Source of the DNA: an uncultured Paracoccaceae bacterium
Lineage (GTDB): Bacteria > Pseudomonadota > Alphaproteobacteria > Rhodobacterales > Rhodobacteraceae
Length of the DNA stretch: 64,000 nt
Reading direction: 5' to 3'
Assembly (NCBI GenBank): GCA_958439195.1
Contig: OY288160.1
Location: 377,501-441,500, forward strand
Each line of letters opens with the position of its first letter. Position 1 is the stretch's first letter. Below, piece by piece: positions 1 to 11,090 of this stretch. A program made the translations under genes and the position numbers. The notes under the pieces are model-generated. The model saw only the letters and a list, made by a program, of their open reading frames with translations. It was not told where the DNA came from and ran no database searches.

Positions 1-2293
<2,293 letters not shown>

Positions 2294-2424
2294 TCCAGAA
2301 ACAGCAAGGTCATAGACCAAGCCTGGAAACAGTCAAAAGCAAACACAGACTTGGAACAATACTGATGAAGCGCGTATGATGCAGGTCATCCTTGAACCTC
2401 CACCAAACGCGCGTGTTTCTTCCT

Positions 2425-2543
2425 TGGTTTGGTGGTCATAGCACGAGCAAAACACCCGGTCCCTTCCCGAACCCGGCCGTTAAGTGCCGTCGCGCCAATG
2501 GTACTCCGTCTCAAGACGCGGGAGAGTAGGTCACCGCCAAACC
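2425..2543 (+). rRNA. rrf: 5S ribosomal RNA
   Basis: The termini pair as the 5S helix I (GGTTTGGTGG at the 5' end with CCGCCAAACC at the 3' end). The internal segments CCCGAACCCGGCCGTTAAG and GGAGAGTAGGTC are the usual 5S signatures. It lies about 130 bp downstream of 23S, as in alphaproteobacterial rrn operons. End points may be off by one or two bases. Confidence 0.93.
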
Positions 2544-2627
2544 TAGAAAGAAACACACAAAAAACTCTCAAAAACGATGACACATTCCCCGATCGCAACA
2601 CAAAAAGCCCTCGGGATACACAACGGA

Positions 2628-2958
<331 letters not shown>

Positions 2959-3112
2959 TCGCCGTTCGTTGCCGGCTTGCAAGCTGTAGCGGCTGTGCAG
3001 GGTTTGGCCTTGCAAAATGGATGTCGTGTTGCCCGATCCGCAAGACTTGGCGGATGCACACCTCTGCCTGCCCCGCAAAAGCGAGTTGGGCAGAGGATGC
3101 TCATACTGGAGC

Positions 3113-4132
3113 CTATTGCGCCAATAGCTCTTTGAGCTTTTCGTCAATAAAGCGCACGTCTTCAGGGTTTGTTCCTGGTCCCCCGGCAAAGTGCCCCCAG
3201 ATCGAAGGCACGGGAACAAATTTGGCATTCGGCATGTTTTGCACTTCGAATTCGCTGTCGGCGGGAGGGAAATAGAGATCTGTCGCACCAGGCATCACAA
3301 AGGCCTTGGCCGTGATTGCCGCCAATGCCTTTTTGAAGTCACCGCGATAGAGTTCGTTATCGCTAATATCCCCGTTCTGCCAGGTCCAAGCCATTGTGAT
3401 GAGGTTGTTGGCATCCTTTGGTAGGAAAAAGCCTTCCCAAAAGGCAACCAGAAAATCCTCTAGCGAGGAATATCCAAGGGTTTTGAGATCAAGTTCCGCG
3501 CGATAGAAATCCTGAGAGAAACCCCAGCCGGCGTAGACTCGCGCCATGGCGCGCAGCCCTTTTTCGGGTTTTGATTTGTACCAGCCATCTGCCCAAGCAC
3601 TGTCGGCACGCAGAGCGGCCAGAACGCCTTCTAGAAAGACGAAGTTATGCCGCGAGCATTTTGCCGAGCCGCAGAACGGCGCAATCCGCTCCACCATATC
3701 TGGAAATAGTGCGCCCCAATGAAAAGTCTGCAAGGCCCCCATCGACCAGCCAGTGACCATCGCCAGTTTTTTGATTCCGAACTTTTCGGTCACCAGCCGA
3801 TGCTGCGCCATCACGTTGTCAAAGGCGGTAATCTTAGGGAATCTTGCTGCATTGTAGGGTTCGGGGGTGTTGCTGGGCGACGATGACAGCCCGTTGCCAA
3901 ACATATTGGGAATGATGATGAAATACTTTTCGGGGTCCAACGCCATTCCGGGCCCGATCAGCCATTCATTGTCGTAATGCTGGCCGGAATACCAAGTTGG
4001 GTATACGATGGCGTTGGATTTGTCGGCGTTCAAGGTGCCAAACGTCTTGTAGGCGAGTTTGGCATCGCGCAGCGTGGCACCACGTTGAAAGCGCGTCTCG
4101 CCCAGATCGAAGATCTGATAGTCCGTCGTCAT
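3113..4132 (-). CDS. MetX-fold alpha/beta hydrolase (homoserine acetyltransferase-like)
   Basis: A 339-residue protein of the homoserine O-acetyltransferase-like alpha/beta hydrolase family. The nucleophile elbow GWSMG places Ser130. The acid residue is probably the Asp in GATDLYFPP and the base the His in IWGHFAGGPGT near the C-terminus. The family covers acyltransferases and hydrolases, and nothing here fixes the substrate. A real methionine-pathway role is unlikely because it follows, 68 bp downstream and on the same strand, an NCS1 permease whose leader carries an ANTAR-type antiterminator. I infer that it processes the permease's substrate. The start is supported by AAAGGG upstream of the ATG. 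Confidence 0.85.
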   Translation of the reverse strand: MTTDYQIFDLGETRFQRGATLRDAKLAYKTFGTLNADKSNAIVYPTWYSGQHYDNEWLIGPGMALDPEKYFIIIPNMFGNGLSSSPSNTPEPYNAARFPKITAFDNVMAQHRLVTEKFGIKKLAMVTGWSMGALQTFHWGALFPDMVERIAPFCGSAKCSRHNFVFLEGVLAALRADSAWADGWYKSKPEKGLRAMARVYAGWGFSQDFYRAELDLKTLGYSSLEDFLVAFWEGFFLPKDANNLITMAWTWQNGDISDNELYRGDFKKALAAITAKAFVMPGATDLYFPPADSEFEVQNMPNAKFVPVPSIWGHFAGGPGTNPEDVRFIDEKLKELLAQ

Positions 4133-4199
4133 TGGAATCCCTTTCGTGCTGCATATAGCGGCAGAGCGGTCAGCGCCGCACTGCCGCTGTTGTGTCAGG

Positions 4200-5537
4200 T
4201 CAGACCGCGCGTTCGCTGGTCTTGGAGGATACTGCCGCGATGGCCACGTAGGCTATGCCTGCTGCGATGGCACCGCAGATGGCCGTGGAAAGCTGCGGCG
4301 CGTAGGTTTCAACGAGAAAGGCACAAACAGAGCCAATGGCCCAAGCGCCGAACGCTGTTCCGCGCCAATCGGACGTGACCTGTGCTTTGCGGCGCAAAAC
4401 ATACTGGTCCATCAGGATGATGGCACCGATTGGTGGGACAAGAATGCCCAACAACGACAGCCAGGCGATAAAGAAGGCCCAGACGTTTGAGGCTGCGATC
4501 ACGATCCCGATCGCGCCAAGGACAACCGCCGCAAGCCGCATGTGCGAATTCACAATCCGCGACCAGCCTGTCGCGGCATTATAGAGGCAGTGCGCACAGA
4601 CGGACCCGAGATTGCAATACAGGAAGAGAAACGCCAGAACGCTGAGCCAGCCAATCTGCTTGGCATTTGCGTAGCCGAACATGTTGTCTGTCCCAAAGGG
4701 GTTTGCGTCCGGCACAGCCAGCGCGGCAGTCATGATCCCCCCGACAAGCATGGCGAACATGTTGGCAAAAGGGAATGCGCTGAAGGTTGCCACAAGCGAG
4801 CTGCGGCTGTCTTGCGCCCAACGGTTGAAATCGGCTGTCACAGTGCCCGCGTCAATGAACAGCGCGATCACCACAGTCAGACCCACGCCCATCGACATCG
4901 AGGCGATGCCATTATTGCCTGGGTAGGCGTATATCGCAGACCAGGTTGTGGTGCTTGCTGAGTCAATTACAACCCACAAGCCAAGCACGACAAAGAACGG
5001 AACAGAAATCAGGCCAATCAAATGCAGGCCGCGCACCCCTACGACCGTAATGCCGATGTACAGCACGCCCGCAATCACCGTCATCACTATGTAATTCAAA
5101 TCATACGCACTGCTGATCAGCGCGCCCGTGATGCCTGTCTGGACGGCATACCAACCAAGCAGCAGTGTCGACAGAAGCCCGGATGCCAGCACATAGCCTT
5201 TGCGCCCGAAAACGATGCTGGCAATCAAGGCAAAATTCATGCCCGAACGCGTACCAAGAAGGCCGAGCGCGCCGACGTAGACCAGCATGATCAAGTTGCC
5301 GATGATCATCGCTGTCAGGGCCGCGCTGAAGCCCATGCCCAAAACCAGGATTGAGCCGGTCATTGCCCCAGTGATGATCATGGGAAAACCCATCCAGATC
5401 ATCGACACCGAAAACATGCTGCGCCGCGCCGATATTGGCACAGGCCGATGTTCGAATTCGTCGCCTAAGGCGTGATCAAGGGCCGAGTCCTTGTGCCCTG
5501 GTGGATGGACATCATCGAAACGATTGGATTGCGTCAT
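4200..5537 (-). CDS. NCS1-family cytosine/purine-type permease (CodB-like)
   Basis: A 445-residue, strongly hydrophobic protein with about twelve predicted membrane spans after a 40-residue hydrophilic N-terminus. SMIWMGFPMIITGA and GTRSGMNFALIASIVFGRKG resemble the first spans of NCS1 symporters such as CodB. These import cytosine, hydantoins, allantoin or related nitrogen compounds by cation symport. It is first in a two-gene operon with the MetX-fold hydrolase and is separated from its promoter by a leader terminator (5663-5707). The start is the ATG at 5537, whose ribosome site (GGGTGATCC) is weak. The substrate is unknown; a nitrogen-rich amide-like compound is inferred from the adjacent amidase system. 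Confidence 0.88.
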   Translation of the reverse strand: MTQSNRFDDVHPPGHKDSALDHALGDEFEHRPVPISARRSMFSVSMIWMGFPMIITGAMTGSILVLGMGFSAALTAMIIGNLIMLVYVGALGLLGTRSGMNFALIASIVFGRKGYVLASGLLSTLLLGWYAVQTGITGALISSAYDLNYIVMTVIAGVLYIGITVVGVRGLHLIGLISVPFFVVLGLWVVIDSASTTTWSAIYAYPGNNGIASMSMGVGLTVVIALFIDAGTVTADFNRWAQDSRSSLVATFSAFPFANMFAMLVGGIMTAALAVPDANPFGTDNMFGYANAKQIGWLSVLAFLFLYCNLGSVCAHCLYNAATGWSRIVNSHMRLAAVVLGAIGIVIAASNVWAFFIAWLSLLGILVPPIGAIILMDQYVLRRKAQVTSDWRGTAFGAWAIGSVCAFLVETYAPQLSTAICGAIAAGIAYVAIAAVSSKTSERAV

Positions 5538-5662
5538 GGATCACCCGTGATGTGAAAGGGATGTGGAGCGTGAAAATCGAGACGAGAGGGGGAGAGGCAC
5601 GGACCAGCCCAAGGGAGCGGAGGCTGTGTCAGCCACCGCAGCCCAACCGGGCGGTGCAAAAC

Positions 5663-5744
5663 AAAAAACCCCTCGATACGGCGCAAACATTGCGACGGGT
5701 CGAGGGGCATCGATGCCGTGTAATGCAAGGCTTCGCCATTGAAG
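5663..5744 (-). promoter_or_regulatory. putative ANTAR antiterminator leader with terminator, in front of the permease operon
   Basis: On the minus strand, CTTC/GAAG encloses hexaloop AATGGC (loop 5740-5735). Thirteen bases later GGC/GCC encloses hexaloop ATCGAT (stem-loop 5717-5706). Both loops have A at position 1 and G at position 4, the ANTAR-target rule. The 3' arm of the second hairpin overlaps the terminator stem CCCCTCGA...TCGAGGGG (5707-5669), which is followed by TTTTTTG. The terminator ends about 125 nt before the permease start. I infer that AmiR bound to the paired hairpins prevents termination. Not experimentally known. Confidence 0.68.
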
Positions 5745-6119
5745 TTCTTGCCGATTCAGGGTGCTTCACAGGTAACGAAAAAGCAACGAATTTTTTATCC
5801 ACTTAGGCTTTGTGGTGACGTAAGGGAAAGCTGCAAATAATCAGCGTCTTAGCGAGTAGAGGCTGGAGTGATCTGGGCCGTGGGATTTCGCACTTCTTCG
5901 CACAATGACGGAACCAGCAACGGTTTAGCCCCACTATTTTCGGCAGCCCGGCCATCAGTTCGGAGGCCGTAGCGAATCAGTTTAGGTTTTGTATTTTGGG
6001 CGGGTGAAGCCCCGGTTGCAGGGCGAGGCGCTGACAAAACATAAAGCTAAGTGCTTATAAATACGTCAGAATAAAAACTTGCTTTCAAAGGCGATCTGTT
6101 GGACCGTTATAGGGTGGGC
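5745..6119. other. divergent intergenic region between the two leaders
   Basis: About 375 bp without a credible gene. Promoters for both divergent operons must lie here. A TTGCTT at 6079-6084 and a TTATAG at 6107-6112 are the best plus-strand candidates but are spaced too far apart to be convincing. A 62-codon open frame on the minus strand (5849-6037) has no ribosome site and no family resemblance I recognise. Confidence 0.5.
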
Positions 6120-6210
6120 TGGATCAGCATTGATCTGTGCCTGACCCCAAAGGCAACGAAGCCCCCGGAAACCGTGTCACCGCTGACACGTTTTCCGGGG
6201 GCTTTTTCGT
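6120..6210 (+). promoter_or_regulatory. putative ANTAR antiterminator leader with terminator, in front of the amide transport/amidase operon
   Basis: TGGATC/GATCTG encloses hexaloop AGCATT (6126-6131). Fourteen bases later GGC/GCC (6152-6154/6161-6163) encloses hexaloop AACGAA, with A1 and G4 as ANTAR targets require. The first loop has A1 but A, not G, at position 4. The 3' arm of the second hairpin is the start of a 20-bp terminator stem (6159-6179 with 6184-6204, one mismatch, loop CCGC) followed by TTTTTCGTTTT. The terminator ends about 60 nt before the first gene. This matches the amiE leader arrangement of Pseudomonas, where AmiR antiterminates. Confidence 0.75.
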
Positions 6211-6270
6211 TTTCCGCGTTGTCGCTGACCAGATCCAGAAAAATGATCTTAACCAACATGGAGTGACCCG

Positions 6271-7515
6271 ATGAAGCGCCGCAGTTTTATGAAAGGCCTT
6301 GGTGCCACTGGCAGTCTTGCGATCACAGGCGGGCTGGCCACGCCTGCACTGTTGTCCGGGGCTGGCCGAGCCTATGCCCAAGGCGGTGAACTTAATGTGG
6401 GCCTGCTGTTTTCCCTGACCGGGGCCGTCGCGGTGGTTGAGCGTACGCTGCACGATGCCGCCCTGATGGCGATTGAGGAAATCAACGCGGCGGGCGGCGT
6501 CGCGGGTATGCAGCTGAAGACGTTCATCGAAGACCCAGCATCAGATCCAGCCACCTATGCCGACCGCGCGCGCCGTCTTGTGATCCGTGACAACTGCGTC
6601 AGCGTGTTTGGGTCATATACGTCAGCCAGCCGTCAGGCGGTGCTTCCTGTCGTTGAGCAGCGCAACAACCTTTACTGGTATCCGACGCTGTACGAAGGCC
6701 GTGAATGTTCGCGCAATGTCATGTATGGCGGCGCGGTTCCGAACCAGCAGCAGCAGGAATTTGTCCCTTGGCTTGCAGAAAACTTTGGCAAGCGGTTCTT
6801 CCTGATTGGCAACAACTATGTCTACCCGCGCGAAGAAAACAATGTCTGCAAGATGATCCTGGCTGGCTTGGGTGGCGAGGCTGTCCATGAAGAGTATGTC
6901 CCACTTGGCCATTCAGACTTCAGTTCAGTGATCAACCGTATCCGCACGGAACAGCCGGATGTGGTGTTCTGCACGCTGGTGGGGGATTCCGACGTGGCCT
7001 TCGCGCGTCAATATCACGCCGCAGGCTTCGATCCAGAGACGATGCCCTGCGCCAGCCTGACCCGGTCTGAGGTTGAAGTGCAGGCCATTGGTGGCGAAGC
7101 GGCAGTCGGACATTTCTCGTCGGCGCCCTATTTCATGGGCTACCAGTCGCCCGAGAACGAGAAGTTCGTGCAGGCGTATCTTAGCCGCTACGGTGCTGAT
7201 CAGGTGACGCATTTCGTGTCTGAAGCAGCATACTTCCAAGTCTATCAGTTCAAAGCCGCGGTCGAAAAACTTGACCCGGCAAACATCACCCCAACCGCCA
7301 TCCGCGATGCGGCCGTGGGTCTGACGACGATGGCCCCACAGGGCGAAGTGGTGATTGACGCCAATCTGCACACGCATCTTTGGCCAAAGATTGCACGGTG
7401 GAAGTCTGATGGCCAGGCCGAGATCCTGGTGCAATCGGAAGCCCGCGTCGCGCCTGATCCTTACTGGGCCTATGAGGGCGAAACCTGCACTGGCGAAGGT
7501 CTGGTGCGCGGCTGA
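6271..7515 (+). CDS. amide/urea-type ABC transporter substrate-binding protein, Tat-exported
   Basis: A 414-residue periplasmic binding protein of the UrtA/FmdD/AmiC family, first gene of the transport operon. The N-terminus KRRSFMK plus a hydrophobic stretch ending AYA (residues 34-36) is a twin-arginine signal with cleavage after Ala36. The core VGLLFSLTGAVAVVE opens a type I periplasmic fold, and NNLYWYPTLYEG and YPREEN are shared with the cytoplasmic AmiC encoded at 13364. Ligand is probably a short amide or urea, inferred from the family and the downstream amidase. GGAGTG precedes the ATG at good spacing. Confidence 0.9.
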   Translation: MKRRSFMKGLGATGSLAITGGLATPALLSGAGRAYAQGGELNVGLLFSLTGAVAVVERTLHDAALMAIEEINAAGGVAGMQLKTFIEDPASDPATYADRARRLVIRDNCVSVFGSYTSASRQAVLPVVEQRNNLYWYPTLYEGRECSRNVMYGGAVPNQQQQEFVPWLAENFGKRFFLIGNNYVYPREENNVCKMILAGLGGEAVHEEYVPLGHSDFSSVINRIRTEQPDVVFCTLVGDSDVAFARQYHAAGFDPETMPCASLTRSEVEVQAIGGEAAVGHFSSAPYFMGYQSPENEKFVQAYLSRYGADQVTHFVSEAAYFQVYQFKAAVEKLDPANITPTAIRDAAVGLTTMAPQGEVVIDANLHTHLWPKIARWKSDGQAEILVQSEARVAPDPYWAYEGETCTGEGLVRG

Positions 7516-7636
7516 TCTTGCCGCGCACTGACCCGACCTGACCTACGCTCCCCGAACTGAGCGCGTCTGCACTGGCACTTTGTTGCCGCCCTTTGTGCAG
7601 CGCGCGTTTTTCGGGATTTCAAACAGGAAATGGCTG

Positions 7637-8506
7637 ATGGATGCGATACTGAATCAGGCTTTTGCCGGGCTGAGCATGGCCTCGATCCTGCTGATCGTGG
7701 CACTGGGGCTTGCCATTATCTACGGGTCGATGGGGGTGATCAACCTGGCGCATGGCGAGTTCGTCATGCTTGGCGCCTATGCGGCCTGGGCGATGCAAAG
7801 TTTTCTGGGGTTCAGTATCCTCGTCAGTTTGCCGTTCATCTTTGTTGCAATCGCCGTGGTTGGTTGGGTGGTGGAACGCGGGGTCGTGCATCGTTTGTAT
7901 CGGCGCCCATTGGACACCATTCTGGCCACCTGGGGCATCGGCATCGTGTTGCAACAGCTGGTTCGCATGTTCATCGGACCGGAGTCGCTGTTCGTGGCGA
8001 CACCAACGATCCTTGAAGGCAATACGGTGATTGGCGCTGTCGTGATGTCCAATTACCGCCTGTTCGTGATCGCTTTCGCTGTGGCTGTGCTTGCGGCTAC
8101 CTGGGGGTTGATGACACGTACCGAATTCGGAACCCGCCTGCGCGCTGTGATCCAGAACCGGGAAATCTCGGAGTGCTACGGAATTCGGGCCGAGAAAGTC
8201 TATGCAACGACCTTTGCCTATGGCGCGGGTTTGGCAGGGGTTGCGGGCGCGTTGTTGACGCCGCTGGTCAGCACGACGCCGTCGATGGGCACCTATCTGG
8301 TCGTTGACGCCTTCCTTGTCGTCATCATCGGTGGCGTGGGCAGCCTGATCGGAACTGCCGTCGCCGCAGGTGCGGTGGGAGAGGCGACTGCGCTTTTTTC
8401 GATGCTCATGAATGACACGCTGGGCCGCATAGCCGTGCTTCTGGCCATCATCCTTTTGATCCGGTTCCGGCCAAACGGCCTGTTCCCGCAAACCATCCGG
8501 CGTTGA
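7637..8506 (+). CDS. amide/urea-type ABC transporter permease 1 (UrtB/LivH-like)
   Basis: A 289-residue membrane protein beginning MDAILNQAFAGLSMAS, with the branched-chain-amino-acid-permease hallmark GVINLAHGEFVMLGAY and about eight spans. The C-terminal GSLIGTAVAAGAVGE and RFRPNGLFP are typical of UrtB/LivH. I chose the ATG at 7637 because AGGAAA lies just upstream and the N-terminus then matches the family. The 120-bp gap after the binding protein shows no strong hairpin. It pairs with the next permease to form the channel. Confidence 0.9.
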   Translation: MDAILNQAFAGLSMASILLIVALGLAIIYGSMGVINLAHGEFVMLGAYAAWAMQSFLGFSILVSLPFIFVAIAVVGWVVERGVVHRLYRRPLDTILATWGIGIVLQQLVRMFIGPESLFVATPTILEGNTVIGAVVMSNYRLFVIAFAVAVLAATWGLMTRTEFGTRLRAVIQNREISECYGIRAEKVYATTFAYGAGLAGVAGALLTPLVSTTPSMGTYLVVDAFLVVIIGGVGSLIGTAVAAGAVGEATALFSMLMNDTLGRIAVLLAIILLIRFRPNGLFPQTIRR

Positions 8507-8516
8507 GGGCACCCCA

Positions 8517-9602
8517 ATGAACCGCACCAATCACTATGATTTTCTGGGGTATGTTGCTTTCGCCATCATCATCCTGCTGGGCGTACCCTTCCTTTTGGGG
8601 TTTGACGGGTTCGAGTTGAACACCTTTGCCCGCTATCTTGCTTTGGCGATGGTGGCGATGGCGCTGGCGTTGTCGTGGGGAACGGCGGGTCTGCTTAACC
8701 TGGGGCAGGCCGCGACCTTCGGCATTGGTTCCTACGTGATGGCGATGCACCTGAAACTTGCGGCGTCGACGGGCAACCCCGGCGGTATGCCGGATTTCAT
8801 GGGGTGGACCAACGTCGAAGCCCTGCCTTGGTTTTGGCAGCCGTTTCAATCTTTGTCGGTTACGTTGCTGGCGGGTTTGTTGTTGCCGGCGGCTGTAGCG
8901 GGGCTGATGGCGATCTTCATGTTTCGCGGGCGCATAACCGGCGTTTTCGTGGCCATCATCACGCTGGCATTCATGGTTGCGCTGCAATTGGTGTTCATCG
9001 AAGAGCAGCGATTTACCGGCGGGCAAAACGGATTGACGGGCCTGGCGCCGCTGGAGCTGCCTGGCTGGACGGTCGACACCTATAGCCTGCCTTTCTATTA
9101 CCTTGTCGCGGGCTGTCTGATCGTGGCCTTGCTGGTGGGCATGCTGGTCGTCCGAAGCAAGGTCGGGCTTGTGCTGCGCGCGATCCGTGAAGACGCCGCT
9201 CGGCTGCGCTATTTGGGGTATGATGTCGCGGCCTATGAGACGTTTGTCTTTTGCCTTTCGGCGGCCATCGCTGGCTGGGCGGGGATGCTGTACACGCTGG
9301 TGCTTGAATTCGCATCCCCCACATACATGAGCGTTTCGTTCAGCTTGGCGATCGTGATCTGGTGTGCGGTTGGTGGGCGCGAGTCCCTGGTCTGGGCATC
9401 GGTCGGCGCAATTCTGGTCAATCTGGCCGAAGGACGACTGTCAGACATGTTCGTTGAAGGCTGGCTCCTGATCCTTGGCCTGCTGTTCATCTTCTTTGTC
9501 ATCTTCTTGCCCCGCGGACTTTATGGGCTTGCGGTTGCTGCAATGGATCGGCTGCGCAGATCGCCTCGCACGGAACCACCTGTGCCCGTGAAGGAGGGTT
9601 GA
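8517..9602 (+). CDS. amide/urea-type ABC transporter permease 2 (UrtC/LivM-like)
   Basis: A 361-residue membrane protein with roughly ten spans. LSWGTAGLLNLGQAATFGIGSY is the LivM/UrtC counterpart of the AHGEF segment, and KVGLVLRAIREDAARLRYLGYD is the conserved cytoplasmic coupling loop that contacts the ATPases. It starts 10 bp after the first permease and overlaps the non-coding lead of the next gene by a few bases, so the genes are cotranscribed and probably translationally coupled. Confidence 0.9.
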   Translation: MNRTNHYDFLGYVAFAIIILLGVPFLLGFDGFELNTFARYLALAMVAMALALSWGTAGLLNLGQAATFGIGSYVMAMHLKLAASTGNPGGMPDFMGWTNVEALPWFWQPFQSLSVTLLAGLLLPAAVAGLMAIFMFRGRITGVFVAIITLAFMVALQLVFIEEQRFTGGQNGLTGLAPLELPGWTVDTYSLPFYYLVAGCLIVALLVGMLVVRSKVGLVLRAIREDAARLRYLGYDVAAYETFVFCLSAAIAGWAGMLYTLVLEFASPTYMSVSFSLAIVIWCAVGGRESLVWASVGAILVNLAEGRLSDMFVEGWLLILGLLFIFFVIFLPRGLYGLAVAAMDRLRRSPRTEPPVPVKEG

Positions 9603-9604
9603 TC

Positions 9605-10333
9605 ATGACGGTATTGGATATCCAGAACCTGACTGTTCAGTTCGGCGGGTTGAAAGCGGTCAACGGGTTGAACTTGCAGGTTCAACAGGGCGAGCTGCGC
9701 TGTCTGCTTGGTCCGAACGGGGCGGGGAAATCAACCACGCTCGACCTGATTTGTGGAAAGACCCGCGCGACATCGGGCCGGATATTGTTTGACGGTGCAG
9801 ACATCACCAATCTGGCCGAGTACCGCCGCGCCCGCCACGGAATAGGGCGCAAATTCCAAGTTCCTTCGGTGTTCAAGGAATTGACGGTGATCGAGAACAT
9901 CGAGATCGCAAGGTCACGCCGCCCCGGCCTGCTTGCCGCGTTGACGACATTTCGCACCCCGTTGCGTGGACGGGTCAAAGAGGTGTTGGACCGGGTTGCT
10001 TTGACCGATCACATCGACAGCAAAGCCGGAAATCTGTCGCACGGTCAAACCCAGTGGTTGGAAATCGCAATGCTGCTGGCTCAGGACAGCAAGTTGATCC
10101 TGATGGACGAACCGACCGCGGGAATGACCATTCAGGAAACCCTGAAGACTGCCGAAATCTTCAACAGCTTGCGTGGGGAGCATACCATCATCGTGGTTGA
10201 GCACGACATGCAGTTTGTCCGCCAGGTCGCGCAACGCGTCACGGTGATGAACCAGGGAAGTGTCCTGGCAGAAGGCACCATTGCCGAAATCGAAGCCGAC
10301 GCGCGCGTCAAGGCTGTCTATCTCGGTCATTAG
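9605..10333 (+). CDS. amide/urea-type ABC transporter ATPase 1 (UrtD/LivG-like)
   Basis: A 242-residue ABC ATPase. Walker A is GPNGAGKSTT, the signature is the variant LSHGQTQWLEI and Walker B is LILMDEPTAGMT. The LSHGQ signature and FQVPSVFKELTVIEN are typical of UrtD. The ATG at 9605 is preferred to an upstream TTG because AAGGAGG sits at ideal distance. It lies two bases after the permease stop codon. Confidence 0.9.
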   Translation: MTVLDIQNLTVQFGGLKAVNGLNLQVQQGELRCLLGPNGAGKSTTLDLICGKTRATSGRILFDGADITNLAEYRRARHGIGRKFQVPSVFKELTVIENIEIARSRRPGLLAALTTFRTPLRGRVKEVLDRVALTDHIDSKAGNLSHGQTQWLEIAMLLAQDSKLILMDEPTAGMTIQETLKTAEIFNSLRGEHTIIVVEHDMQFVRQVAQRVTVMNQGSVLAEGTIAEIEADARVKAVYLGH

Positions 10334-10342
10334 GAGTTCGTC

Positions 10343-11038
10343 ATGCTCGAAGCAACCAATCTCTATTCCTACTATGGAAAAAGCCCCGTCCTGCAAGACA
10401 TCGGCTTTCACCTAGACAAGGGGCAAATCCTGACAGTGCTTGGGCGCAATGGTGTGGGAAAAACCACTCTGATGCGCACCTTCATGGGCCTGACGGACCG
10501 CATGACCGGACGGCTGATGTTCAACGGCAAGGACATCAGCGCGATGCGGACAAGTGAACGCGCCATGCTGGGGATCGGCTACATTCCGCAGGGGAGGGAA
10601 GTGATCCCCCGCTTTACCGTGCGCGAAAACATCCTGATGGGGTGCTATGCGCGCCCGGATGGTAAGCGGGTCTTGCCCGAATTCGTGTTTGAACTTTTCC
10701 CGATCCTGAAAGAGTTCATGGATCGCCGCGGTGGCGACCTTTCGGGTGGCCAGCAACAGCAACTTGCCATTGCCCGCGCGCTGGCGATGGACCCGAAGTT
10801 GCTGGTGTTGGATGAGCCGACCGAAGGTATCCAACCCAACATCGTGCAGCAAATCCATGACGTGATCATCCGGCTTAATCGAGAGTTCGGGATCACCATC
10901 GTCGTGGTCGAACAGAACGTTCCTTTTGCGCGCCGTGTTTCTGACCGGTTTCTGGTGATCGACAAGGGGCGGGTCGCCCTGACAGGGGCCGGGGCCGATT
11001 TGACCGACGAGGTCGCCGAAAAACACCTGACATTCTGA
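10343..11038 (+). CDS. amide/urea-type ABC transporter ATPase 2 (UrtE/LivF-like)
   Basis: A 231-residue ABC ATPase with Walker A GRNGVGKTTL, signature LSGGQQQQLAIARAL and Walker B LLVLDEPTEGIQP. The EGIQP segment after Walker B is characteristic of UrtE/FmdF. TAGGAG precedes the ATG. It closes the five-gene importer and is followed 52 bp later by amiE, so uptake and hydrolysis share one transcript. Confidence 0.9.
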   Translation: MLEATNLYSYYGKSPVLQDIGFHLDKGQILTVLGRNGVGKTTLMRTFMGLTDRMTGRLMFNGKDISAMRTSERAMLGIGYIPQGREVIPRFTVRENILMGCYARPDGKRVLPEFVFELFPILKEFMDRRGGDLSGGQQQQLAIARALAMDPKLLVLDEPTEGIQPNIVQQIHDVIIRLNREFGITIVVVEQNVPFARRVSDRFLVIDKGRVALTGAGADLTDEVAEKHLTF

Positions 11039-11090
11039 CTTTTCCACGCGGCCGCCCAGTGCGGTTGTTTTTCACCCAGAGGAGACGAAC

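Noticed and set aside
5849..6037. A 62-codon minus-strand frame between the two leaders
   Set aside because: No ribosome site, no recognisable family and low-complexity composition; treated as intergenic.
7619..8530. A 303-codon frame antisense to the first amide-transport permease
   Set aside because: A shadow of a highly biased coding strand; histidine-, glutamine- and arginine-rich without motifs.
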